From Firmicutes bacterium UBA4874 (GTDB lineage Bacteria; Bacillota; Clostridia; Caldicoprobacterales; DTU083), in NCBI GenBank assembly GCA_002399435.1, contig DHDO01000040.1:4254-9894 (forward strand): a stretch of 5,641 nt of DNA. Direction: 5' to 3'. The position numbers and the translations under genes are program-made. Positions 1 to 5,226 of the stretch are shown here, piece after piece. Positions within the stretch are counted from its first letter, which is position 1, and each line of letters opens with the position of its first letter. The notes below the pieces were generated by a model. The model was not told where the DNA came from. It was given only the letters and a program-made list of their open reading frames with translations, and ran no database searches.

Positions 1-17
1 AAATGTGGATAACAGAT

Positions 18-25
18 AAGGAGGA
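18..25 (+). promoter_or_regulatory. Ribosome binding site of the FAD dehydrogenase gene
   Basis: AAGGAGGA lies 11 bases before the ATG at 37, a near-perfect Shine-Dalgarno sequence that supports this start. A TAA at 17-19 overlaps it in another frame (codons ...GAT AAC AGA TAA). This could be the end of an upstream gene in the same operon, but only 16 bases are visible, so it cannot be decided. No complete promoter is visible in the 36 bases available. Confidence 0.8.
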
Positions 26-36
26 TCATACGGAAC

Positions 37-1440
37 ATGACGAAACAGGAATATGATGTGGTAATCATCGGAGCCGGGCCTGCCGGCATCTTTACTGCCC
101 TGGAACTGTCAAAGAGGGACCGGGACCGAAGGGTGCTTATTGTGGATAAAGGCAGGGAAATCCGTAAAAGGAACTGCCCGGCCAGGAAGACGGGCAAATG
201 CGTTAACTGCCAGCCCTGCGCCATTGTCAGCGGATGGTCCGGAGCGGGAGCCTTCAGCGATGGGAAACTTAGTCTGAGCCCGGAAGTGGGTGGCCGGATA
301 CTGGACTATATGGATCGGAAAGAAGCCGAAGACCTGATTCAATATGCGGACAGCATTTATCTCCGATTTGGCGCCAGCAGTATCATTCATGGCCTGAACA
401 CAACGCGTGTGGATGAAATCAAATACGAAGCGCAGAAATACAATATCCGTCTGATCCCCTGCGGTGTGAGACATCTTGGGACGGATAAGGCCTTTAATGT
501 ACTGATGCGCATGTATGATTATTTAATCAGCGAAACCCATACGGAATTCCGTGAGCTCACAACGGCTCAGGACATACTCGTGAATAAAGGCAAAGTGGAG
601 GGCGTGGTTCTTCAGAAGAAGGGAGAGGCGCCGCAGACCGTCTATTGTGAGCACCTGGTTCTGGCTCCGGGGCGGGACGGTGCAGAATGGCTGAGCGATC
701 AGGCTGGAAAAATCGGAATCCGCACGTTCAATAACGAGGTGGACATCGGTGTCCGTGTGGAAGTCCCCAATGCCATTATGGACCACCTTACAAAGGACTT
801 GTATGAGGCCAAGATGATTTATTATTCCGATACATTTGAGAATAAGGTCCGCACCTTCTGCATGAATCCGGGCGGTGTGGTTTCCGAAGAACATTATGAC
901 GGAAAAATTGCCGTGGTCAATGGACACAGCTATGCGGATCCGAAGCTGAAAACGGACAATACCAACTTTGCGGTTCTTGTTTCCACACGGTTTACCGAGC
1001 CCTTCCATCAGCCCATTGAATATGGCAAATATGTTGCACAGCTGGGGAACATGCTGACCGGCGGAGGAATCATGGTACAGAGACTGGGAGATCTGATGAT
1101 GGGAAGACGGACCGATGCCAGCCGTCTGCGCAAATCGGTCACGATACCCACCCTCACGAGTGCAGTGCCGGGAGATCTGAGCTATGTGCTCCCCCAGCGT
1201 TATCTGACTTCCATTACGGAAACGATGAAGGCCTTTGACAAGCTGGCACCTGGCCTGTACGGAAGGGATACCCTGCTGTATGGGGTGGAAGTCAAGTTTT
1301 ACAGCAGCAAGGTGGAAGTGAACAATCAATTTGAAACAGAGGTTCAGAACATGTATGCCATCGGGGATGGTGCGGGGGTGACCCGCGGACTGATGCAGGC
1401 ATCGGTTACCGGAATTGTCGTTGCCCGCAATATAATATAA
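37..1440 (+). CDS. FAD-dependent dehydrogenase, COG2509 type (NAD(P)/FAD oxidoreductase)
   Basis: This 467-residue protein is probably a cytosolic flavoprotein of the uncharacterised COG2509 FAD-dependent dehydrogenase family; its substrate is not known. Seen in the sequence: an N-terminal Rossmann motif GAGPAG at residues 12-17 after a hydrophobic strand; an acidic residue at the end of the second strand (VLIVDKG, Asp38) expected to hold the ribose; a four-cysteine cluster at Cys47, Cys55, Cys58 and Cys61; the conserved stretch GWSGAGAFSDGKLSLS at 66-81; and a C-terminal FAD-binding motif around YAIGDGAGVTRG (440-451). There is no signal peptide or membrane segment, and the length is normal for the family. 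The start is fixed by the ribosome binding site at 18-25. It converges with the ATPase gene, leaving 38 bases and no obvious terminator between the two stops. The family call is firm; the reaction is not inferable here. Confidence 0.93.
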   Translation: MTKQEYDVVIIGAGPAGIFTALELSKRDRDRRVLIVDKGREIRKRNCPARKTGKCVNCQPCAIVSGWSGAGAFSDGKLSLSPEVGGRILDYMDRKEAEDLIQYADSIYLRFGASSIIHGLNTTRVDEIKYEAQKYNIRLIPCGVRHLGTDKAFNVLMRMYDYLISETHTEFRELTTAQDILVNKGKVEGVVLQKKGEAPQTVYCEHLVLAPGRDGAEWLSDQAGKIGIRTFNNEVDIGVRVEVPNAIMDHLTKDLYEAKMIYYSDTFENKVRTFCMNPGGVVSEEHYDGKIAVVNGHSYADPKLKTDNTNFAVLVSTRFTEPFHQPIEYGKYVAQLGNMLTGGGIMVQRLGDLMMGRRTDASRLRKSVTIPTLTSAVPGDLSYVLPQRYLTSITETMKAFDKLAPGLYGRDTLLYGVEVKFYSSKVEVNNQFETEVQNMYAIGDGAGVTRGLMQASVTGIVVARNII

Positions 1441-1478
1441 TGAGTTGATTCAAGTTTATGATTCAATTGGCAGGAGAT

Positions 1479-2291
1479 TCAGGAATGGGGTATGCGATCC
1501 TTCAGGTAATCATCCTTGTGATTCAGGAACGATTTCAGAAATCGGATGCTTTCGATATCCTCATAGTTTGTTTCATGGATGTGGCCATCCCTGATTTCAT
1601 AAATGCAGGCACCGGGACAGGCTGTCAGGATGGGGGAATGGGTGGAGAGGATCAACTGACAGCCGCTGTGTTCCGCCTCTGCAATCAAATTCAGCACGAC
1701 CAGCTGGTTAAACGGGGAAAGGGCCGCTTCCGGTTCATCCAGCAGATACAGGCCGTTTTCTGTGATCCGTGACCCAAAGAACTCAATAAAGCTTTCCCCA
1801 TGTGACTTTTCAGAAATCTCCCCGTCATATGCATTCTCCATTTCATTCAGGGTCCGGGCGAATGGCATGGCGGCAAGACCTTTGGCATAATCTGACCGGT
1901 TGGCATAATCCCTTTCCACATCCTTCAAGCCCTGAATCGCATCCTGTTTCATTTCATTCAAATGATCCATATAGCGGATAAAATCCTCTGCCTGAAAGAA
2001 AAAATTTCCCGCAGGCTTTTTCAGCATTTCCACACGAAAGTCCTGTTCTGCGGATTGGATGCGGTTTAGCTTATCATTGTGGTCGGATGCACTTCCGTCT
2101 ATCCGTATGGCATTCAGTTTCCGTGCAAGAATCTCCAGCAGGGTGGTCTTGCCGGTGCCATTTTCTCCGGCGATGATGGTCACAGGTTTGCTAAAAGTCA
2201 GCCGCTTCATGTTCCGGAACAGCGGCAGGGATAATGGGTAGGAAGATATTGGATCGGAATATTCCACTTTCCGGAGAGCTCGTAGGAACAA
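1479..2291 (-). CDS. AAA/ABC-type ATPase, stand-alone (COG3910-like)
   Basis: This is a 270-residue soluble nucleotide-binding protein with a complete ABC-type ATPase site. It shows Walker A GENGTGKT (42-49), a Q-loop region FFFQAED (97-103), an ABC-like signature SHGES (163-167), Walker B LYLLDEPEAALS (181-192, with Asp185 and catalytic Glu186) and an H-loop STHSP (216-220). The N-terminus (YPLSLPLFRNMKRLTF) resembles the beta strands before Walker A in COG3910 predicted ATPases. No membrane domain, substrate-binding protein or nuclease partner is adjacent, so transport is unlikely. DNA- or RNA-linked or regulatory roles are possible but unproven. The start is a TTG: an in-frame TGA lies three codons upstream and AAAAGGAG sits 10 bases before the TTG. 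It has its own promoter and converges with the FAD gene. The family call is firm, the biological role unknown. Confidence 0.9.
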   Translation of the reverse strand: MFLRALRKVEYSDPISSYPLSLPLFRNMKRLTFSKPVTIIAGENGTGKTTLLEILARKLNAIRIDGSASDHNDKLNRIQSAEQDFRVEMLKKPAGNFFFQAEDFIRYMDHLNEMKQDAIQGLKDVERDYANRSDYAKGLAAMPFARTLNEMENAYDGEISEKSHGESFIEFFGSRITENGLYLLDEPEAALSPFNQLVVLNLIAEAEHSGCQLILSTHSPILTACPGACIYEIRDGHIHETNYEDIESIRFLKSFLNHKDDYLKDRIPHS

Positions 2292-2301
2292 TGGGCTTCA
2301 G

Positions 2302-2309
2302 CTCCTTTT
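2302..2309 (-). promoter_or_regulatory. Ribosome binding site setting the TTG start of the ATPase
   Basis: On the minus strand AAAAGGAG lies 10 bases before the TTG at 2291. With the in-frame TGA just upstream, this makes TTG the only sensible start that keeps the conserved N-terminal strand region. An ATT two bases further upstream is in another frame. Confidence 0.7.
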
Positions 2310-2328
2310 CCCGTTTGGTTATAAGTTC

Positions 2329-2357
2329 ATATTACAACGCGACAGGATCATTATCAA
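2329..2357 (-). promoter_or_regulatory. Sigma-70-type promoter of the ATPase gene
   Basis: On the minus strand the -35 box TTGATA (2357-2352) and -10 box TAATAT (2334-2329) are separated by exactly 17 bases. Each box matches consensus at four or five positions. The predicted start of transcription near 2322 gives a leader of about 30 bases containing the ribosome binding site. The position and orientation fit only the ATPase gene. Confidence 0.65.
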
Positions 2358-2362
2358 GGCTC

Positions 2363-2389
2363 TTTCTTATGTTTCTTATGTTTCTTACG
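2363..2389. repeat. Three tandem copies of a 9-bp unit upstream of the ATPase promoter
   Basis: The plus strand reads TTTCTTATG, TTTCTTATG, TTTCTTACG in direct succession, the third copy differing at one base and followed by TTTT. On the minus strand this is an A-rich CATAAGAAA-type repeat ending 6 bases upstream of the -35 box, where an UP element or activator site would lie. It could be a regulatory repeat or a slippage product inside the decayed coding remnant. As part of the open plus frame it would encode repeated SYV residues. Confidence 0.7.
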
Positions 2390-2400
2390 TTTTCATCACC

Positions 2401-2520
2401 CCTTTTCTTTGGACCAAGGAATGCGACATTGAAACAGCCGATAAGAAGATTGTTTCACTGCAGGATCTGATTACCCTGAATGCCGACTATGAAAAAAGTT
2501 CAGTTGTATCGGCCAAATAA
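2401..2520 (+). pseudogene. Start-less C-terminal coding remnant, product unrecognised
   Basis: The plus frame ending at TAA 2518-2520 is open back to 2242 but contains no ATG, GTG or TTG, so it cannot be a complete gene. The last ~40 codons read like real protein: PFLWTKECDIETADKK (residues from 2401), then a stretch containing IVSLQDLITLNADYEK and ending SSVVSAK. I do not recognise the family. The upstream part (SYVSYVSYVF) comes from the 9-bp tandem repeat and looks non-native, so the true remnant probably begins near 2400. It is likely the tail of a gene lost when the neighbouring ATPase region was inserted or rearranged. A chance open frame remains possible given the short length. Confidence 0.4.
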
Positions 2521-2529
2521 AATTTTTGG

Positions 2530-2558
2530 TTGACATACGCGGAAGGCTGTTGTATGAT
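2530..2558 (+). promoter_or_regulatory. Promoter of the tRNA operon
   Basis: A perfect -35 box TTGACA (2530-2535) and -10 box TATGAT (2553-2558) are separated by 17 bases, with a TG just before the -10. Transcription would start near 2565, about 28 bases before tRNA-Lys. The short leader contains an inverted repeat, TGTCC (2565-2569) with GGACA (2580-2584), that could fold before tRNA 5' processing. A near-consensus promoter fits a stable-RNA operon. Confidence 0.85.
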
Positions 2559-2592
2559 ATTATTTGTCCGCAAAACATTGGACATATTGCGG

Positions 2593-2668
2593 GACCCATT
2601 AGCTCAGTTGGCAGAGCACTTGACTTTTAATCAAGGTGTCCGGAGTTCGAATCTCCGATGGGTCACCA
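2593..2668 (+). tRNA. tRNA-Lys (anticodon TTT)
   Basis: This is a complete 76-base cloverleaf. The acceptor arm pairs GACCCAT (2593-2599) with ATGGGTC (2658-2664), followed by discriminator A and encoded CCA. The anticodon stem CTTGA/TCAAG (from 2619) encloses loop CTTTTAA with anticodon TTT at 2626-2628. The T-loop carries GTTCGAATC. It is the first gene of the operon and lies 5 bases before tRNA-Glu. Confidence 0.97.
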
Positions 2669-2673
2669 TGTGG

Positions 2674-2748
2674 GACCCCTTGGTCAAGCGGTTAAGACAT
2701 CGCCCTTTCACGGCGGTAACAGGAGTTCAAATCTCCTAGGGGTCACCA
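2674..2748 (+). tRNA. tRNA-Glu (anticodon TTC)
   Basis: This is a complete 75-base cloverleaf with acceptor GACCCCT (2674-2680) paired to AGGGGTC (2738-2744), discriminator A and encoded CCA. The anticodon stem TCGCC/GGCGG contains a T-G pair at its outer end and encloses loop CTTTCAC, with anticodon TTC at 2707-2709. The T-arm contains GTTCAAATC. It is cotranscribed with its neighbours; a 62-base spacer follows. Confidence 0.96.
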
Positions 2749-2810
2749 TTTATAAAGTTTTGAAGGTCAGGGTTTGGAGACAGAGCAGCTCTGGGTCCCG
2801 GCTTTCATTT

Positions 2811-2887
2811 GGCCCGGTAGTTCAGTTGGTTAGAATGCCAGCCTGTCACGCTGGAGGTCGTCGGTTCGAGCCCGTCCCGGGTCGCCA
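2811..2887 (+). tRNA. tRNA-Asp (anticodon GTC)
   Basis: This is a complete 77-base cloverleaf with acceptor GGCCCGG (2811-2817) paired to CCGGGTC (2877-2883, one G-T pair). Discriminator G, the usual Asp identity base, is followed by encoded CCA. The anticodon stem CCAGC/GCTGG encloses CTGTCAC with anticodon GTC at 2845-2847. Only two bases separate it from tRNA-Thr. Confidence 0.97.
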
Positions 2888-2889
2888 TT

Positions 2890-2965
2890 GCTGATGTAGC
2901 TCAATTGGCAGAGCAGCTGATTTGTAATCAGCAGGTTGACGGTTCAAGTCCGCCCATCAGCTCCA
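2890..2965 (+). tRNA. tRNA-Thr (anticodon TGT), possible integration site
   Basis: This is a complete 76-base cloverleaf with acceptor GCTGATG (2890-2896) paired to CATCAGC (2955-2961), discriminator T and encoded CCA. The anticodon stem GCTGA/TCAGC encloses TTTGTAA with anticodon TGT at 2923-2925. It is the last gene of the operon, and the DNA to its right turns into phage-derived debris. The 3' end of a tRNA is a classic attachment site for tyrosine recombinases, so this tRNA is the natural candidate attB. No second copy of its 3' end is seen in the window. Confidence 0.97.
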
Positions 2966-2968
2966 CAG

Positions 2969-3001
2969 AAAACCCACTAATCATAATGGTTAGTGGGTTT
3001 T
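2969..3001. terminator. Intrinsic terminator of the tRNA operon, probably bidirectional
   Basis: AAAACCCACTAA (2969-2980) and TTAGTGGGTTTT (2990-3001) form a perfect 12-bp stem with a 9-base loop, starting 3 bases after the CCA of tRNA-Thr. The T-run at the 3' side (TTTTGTATTTT) suits rightward transcripts. On the other strand the stem also ends in TTTT, so it could stop leftward transcripts from the DUF1828/1829 operon before they run antisense into the tRNAs. Confidence 0.9.
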
Positions 3002-3026
3002 GTATTTTACTTCCATTTATCCAGAA

Positions 3027-3046
3027 CGTAGTAACCGCGTAGTAAC
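3027..3046. repeat. Pair of 9-bp direct repeats CGTAGTAAC, 11-bp period
   Basis: CGTAGTAAC occurs at 3027-3035 and again at 3038-3046, a spacing of one DNA helical turn, followed by the palindrome AACGTT (3044-3049). They lie between the tRNA operon terminator and the first leftward gene. Short direct repeats of this kind next to a tRNA are compatible with arm-type recombinase binding sites of an att region, but that is inference. The rest of 3002-3120 has no convincing gene; the only open minus frame ends at 3017 and is about 40 codons long. Confidence 0.5.
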
Positions 3047-3120
3047 GTTAAGGCAAGAGCTCAATCGCAGGGTTAAAGCTTGTGGATATAAGCACCAGAT
3101 TCTATCAGGATTCTTATTGA

Positions 3121-3891
3121 TTAGGCGGATAATTCTTTAATATATTTATCTCTGCCGCTCCATGGTATATGTCTAATGCCATATTCATCCAAGGCATGTA
3201 TAACTTCTTTAGTGGGTTCTTTGTTCTCGTCGTTTATAAATGCATATAGTGCAGAGTATGGGCGTTGGTCCTTGATGTCTTCCCACGCAAAGATCATTGA
3301 CTTTGCATAATCTATTCTGATTTCATTTGCTGCCCGGATAATCCTTTCAGGCGCATCTTTATAATGCGGGATTACGAAATCGAAATTGTTTACCAATTTG
3401 CTTTTTCCGACGAACGAGGGGCTTTCGGTGTATCTGATATTATTTACGTCGAAAAAGTTCCGCACATCTTCCAGGAAAAAAGACTTCACATTGCTCTGAC
3501 TTAGGGCGAACATATCGCTTACCTTTATCATGCATTGCGTAAGCATATGTTTTTTTGCCGCATAATCACTGCTGTTCGCTTCAACATACATTTCATCATT
3601 GGCGTCTAATGAGACGCCATGGGAAGCCAGAATAGCATTAAGCGCATCTTCTCTTTTTTGGCTGCCTTTAAAGCTGAATCCGGAAAAAACCAATTCACCT
3701 ATAGTTGCGCCATCATCTGTTATTTTAAATGAGTTGTCTGCACCTTTTATAACATATACTTCAACGTGGTCATTATTTCTATCCAAAAAAGGAGTAGTAA
3801 TCCTGAATACATTATTGCTTATCTGCTTTTCTTGCATACTGCCTCTTATCCAATTTACATAAACATCGGTGAAAGAAAGATTGTTGTCCAC
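3121..3891 (-). CDS. DUF1828/DUF1829 domain protein
   Basis: This 256-residue soluble protein seems to combine two uncharacterised domains. An N-terminal DUF1828-like region (about 30-125) contains ITTPFLDRNNDHVEVYV, the motif FKITDDGATIGEL (55-67) and YVEA. A C-terminal DUF1829-like region (about 158-252) contains FDFVIP, ANEIRIDYAKSMIFAWED, ALYAFIND and IRHIPWSGR. There is no signal peptide or membrane segment. Both families are known mainly from phages, mobile elements and their hosts, with no established activity that I can state. The start is GTG at 3891, preceded by AAAGGAG nine bases upstream. It lies 24 bases after the stop of the DUF6978-like gene on the same strand, so the two form an operon. 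The domain names are recalled from sequence resemblance, and the function is unknown. Confidence 0.8.
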   Translation of the reverse strand: MDNNLSFTDVYVNWIRGSMQEKQISNNVFRITTPFLDRNNDHVEVYVIKGADNSFKITDDGATIGELVFSGFSFKGSQKREDALNAILASHGVSLDANDEMYVEANSSDYAAKKHMLTQCMIKVSDMFALSQSNVKSFFLEDVRNFFDVNNIRYTESPSFVGKSKLVNNFDFVIPHYKDAPERIIRAANEIRIDYAKSMIFAWEDIKDQRPYSALYAFINDENKEPTKEVIHALDEYGIRHIPWSGRDKYIKELSA

Positions 3892-3900
3892 ACCTACTCA

Positions 3901-3907
3901 CTCCTTT
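3901..3907 (-). promoter_or_regulatory. Ribosome binding site for the GTG start of the DUF1828/1829 gene
   Basis: On the minus strand GAAAGGAGTG lies just after the stop of the upstream gene, about nine bases before the GTG at 3891. The strong site supports GTG rather than an internal start such as Met19, which would remove part of the N-terminus. Placing it in the 24-base gap suggests translation of the second gene closely follows the first. Confidence 0.7.
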
Positions 3908-3915
3908 CTCATCGG

Positions 3916-4356
3916 CTACATCACAATCTGATACTCACCATCTAACTCTATATTACAGTATAAACAAAAATCCGAGAAAACACTCGTAAAGTTTTCTTTA
4001 TCCTTAAATAAGCGTGGGTCAAATCCCGCTAAATTATACGCCCAGGATAATCCATACCCTTCCCTGTAAGTATGTATATGATCTCTGCCAATATTGGAGC
4101 CATCTGGGTTGGTATGTGGAGGTCCGTTTATCTCAACCCTCACAAGAAGGATATTATTGCAATATCTTTCCTGCACCTTGGACTTCATTTCAATACGGCT
4201 TTTTCTGTCGACATCAACAGTAAATTCTGTCTTATTATCTTCCCCTATAATGCTAAATTGAACTCTCTGGCTGGCTGCGGGTATCGAACTTATATCTGTT
4301 TTAAACTTCTTCTTCATTTTCATCAGGCTCTGGAAAGCTTCATCAGTAAGCTCCAT
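3916..4356 (-). CDS. DUF6978-like protein with conserved His/Gly motifs
   Basis: This is a 146-residue soluble protein resembling the uncharacterised DUF6978 family. Its central part carries what look like signature motifs: NGPPHTNPDGSNI (77-89) followed by RDHIHTYREGYGLSWA (91-106), giving His81, His93, His95, Glu99 and Gly100/102. The N-terminal 20 residues are Lys-rich and helical. The C-terminal part contains Cys131 and Cys134 (CLYC). The clustered histidines could bind metal or nucleic acid, but no activity is established. The ATG start is supported by AAGGGGGA six bases upstream. It begins 39 bases after the S24 repressor stub and is the first gene of a two-gene unit with the DUF1828/1829 gene. 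No convincing promoter is seen directly upstream, so it may be read from the 5190 region or from a weak site inside the stub. Confidence 0.75.
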   Translation of the reverse strand: MELTDEAFQSLMKMKKKFKTDISSIPAASQRVQFSIIGEDNKTEFTVDVDRKSRIEMKSKVQERYCNNILLVRVEINGPPHTNPDGSNIGRDHIHTYREGYGLSWAYNLAGFDPRLFKDKENFTSVFSDFCLYCNIELDGEYQIVM

Positions 4357-4395
4357 GAAAAATCCCCCTTACAAATCCACTGGCCTCTCCGCAAT

Positions 4396-4567
4396 TCATC
4401 TTCCTTCTGCAAGGCCAACCACTTTGCTGTATATTTTCATTTCAGCATTCTCGGTAATTTCAATCGGCGCATACCTCGGATTCAAAGATAAAGGCCTGCA
4501 CTTTCCGTCTTTCAGGTAAAACTTCTTGCAGACGTCCTCCCCATTTATTGTCGATCCCCGGATATGT
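4396..4567 (-). pseudogene. C-terminal stub of a LexA/CI-like S24 phage repressor
   Basis: The minus frame ending at TGA 4396-4398 encodes about 52 residues that match the last third of a LexA/CI-like peptidase S24 domain: STINGEDVCKKFYLKDG, then PLSLNPRYAPIEI, then the family's usual ending KVVGLAEGR. The lysine in CKKF corresponds to the general-base Lys of the Ser-Lys dyad. The Ser region, the cleavage site and the helix-turn-helix are absent. Upstream the frame runs on into the end of the neighbouring gene, where the amino acids no longer fit the family. The only starts are a TTG without a ribosome binding site and an internal ATG. It is therefore a truncated repressor, joined almost exactly after the TAA of the preceding gene. 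It cannot bind operator DNA or self-cleave. Its presence marks a former lysogeny region. Confidence 0.7.
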
Positions 4568-5178
4568 TTAACTAATCTTTTTTTCGACGCAGAGTAGACA
4601 GAGAGGATCAAAAATTTCATAGCCGAGCTGTATGGATTTATCAATGCCGTCCGCAGAAAATTTTAAGATCGTTCGACGATTATCAACTGTTTGGGTTTGA
4701 GTTTTAACCTTTTTCCGGCCACCAACAATTGCGCCAACCGGCCCAGCTATTGCGCGCCAACCAATGCGCCACCAACTGACGTCCCACCACCGGAAACGTT
4801 GGACCGAGTTGTAAGTTGTCCGGTTGTCGTAAAGGCAAGGATGTTTTCCTTTGGTATGGAAATTTTGGTTAGATCCCCGTCTTTGACATGCGGTTTCGAT
4901 TCGCAAAGGTAAAGTGTATTAGCGTCTATCCAGAACAACACAGGATTATTTAATTTGGTTTCATAACCTTGATAATACATTACCGCTTTATGATTGTCTG
5001 GGACTCCTTGCGCCCGCAAGTAAGCCCTTTCCATTTCTGTGCTTCTCCCAACAAGGAAAACGATCAGAAGGATGATTGCAAGAATGATCCCTATCGGCAG
5101 AGCAAAATTCAGCAATATTAAATCAACAAAAACCCATAAAGCCCACGCAATAATAGACCATGTTTTATATTTCTTCAT
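4568..5178 (-). pseudogene. Frameshifted membrane-anchored glycine-zipper protein gene
   Basis: The gene starts at ATG 5178 (AAAGGGGGG about six bases upstream). It encodes two membrane helices (about residues 7-24 and 27-44) and then a soluble region whose strand-rich pattern recalls a PH-like fold (for example NPVLFWIDANTLYLCES and DLTKISIPKENILAFTT). A Gly-rich stretch, SGGGTSVGGALVGA, follows. There the frame hits TAG at 4747, but the next frame continues the same glycine zipper (IAGPVGAIVGG) and a natural tail, TQTVDNRRTILKF to CVEKKIS, ending at TAA 4568. One base appears to be missing in the TTGCGCGCC run at 4750-4758 (plus strand). No slippery heptamer is evident, so a mutation or sequencing error is more likely than programmed frameshifting. 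Function is unknown; proteins of this look occur near phage repressors. As it stands a 143-residue truncated membrane protein would be made. Confidence 0.7.
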
Positions 5179-5197
5179 GATAAGCCCCCCTTTATTT

Positions 5198-5226
5198 ACT
5201 ATAATATTATCATCCTTTGGAGTAAA
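5198..5226 (-). promoter_or_regulatory. Possible promoter of the leftward membrane-protein gene
   Basis: On the minus strand TTTACT (5226-5221) and TATAGT (5203-5198) are 17 bases apart. The predicted start near 5191 falls next to the ribosome binding site, giving an almost absent leader, so the call is weak. The same AT-rich gap holds a perfect TATAAT on the plus strand (5200-5205) pointing toward the tape-measure fragment, but without a good -35 box. Confidence 0.3.

Noticed and set aside
523..1329. Long minus-strand open frame inside the FAD dehydrogenase gene
   Set aside because: It is antisense to a clearly functional gene, its product is His-rich and unlike any family, and it has no ribosome binding site. 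It is a codon-bias shadow.
1441..1478. Possible terminator between the convergent FAD and ATPase genes
   Set aside because: Only a 7-base direct repeat (GATTCAA) and a 4-bp inverted repeat are present, with no stable stem or T-run.
2769..2798. Imperfect hairpin CAGAG-CAG-CTCTG in the 62-base spacer between tRNA-Glu and tRNA-Asp
   Set aside because: The stem is only five perfect pairs, with no T-run behind it and no promoter after it. It is probably a processing spacer, not a terminator or small RNA.
2530..2894. Two overlapping plus-strand open frames across the tRNA cluster
   Set aside because: They translate tRNA genes and their promoter; the cloverleaf structures fully explain the sequence.
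4382..4427. Inverted repeat TGGCCT / AGGCCA upstream of the DUF6978-like gene
   Set aside because: It has six base pairs with a 25-base loop and a self-complementary GGCC core, and could easily occur by chance. No operator claim can be made.
4014..4491. Plus-strand open frames opposite the DUF6978-like gene and the repressor stub
   Set aside because: They are antisense to frames with recognisable protein motifs and have no ribosome binding site.
4747..4760. Programmed -1 ribosomal frameshift in the membrane-protein gene
   Set aside because: No X-XXY-YYZ slippery heptamer is found at the junction and no obvious downstream structure is visible by eye. A mutation or sequencing error is the simpler reading.
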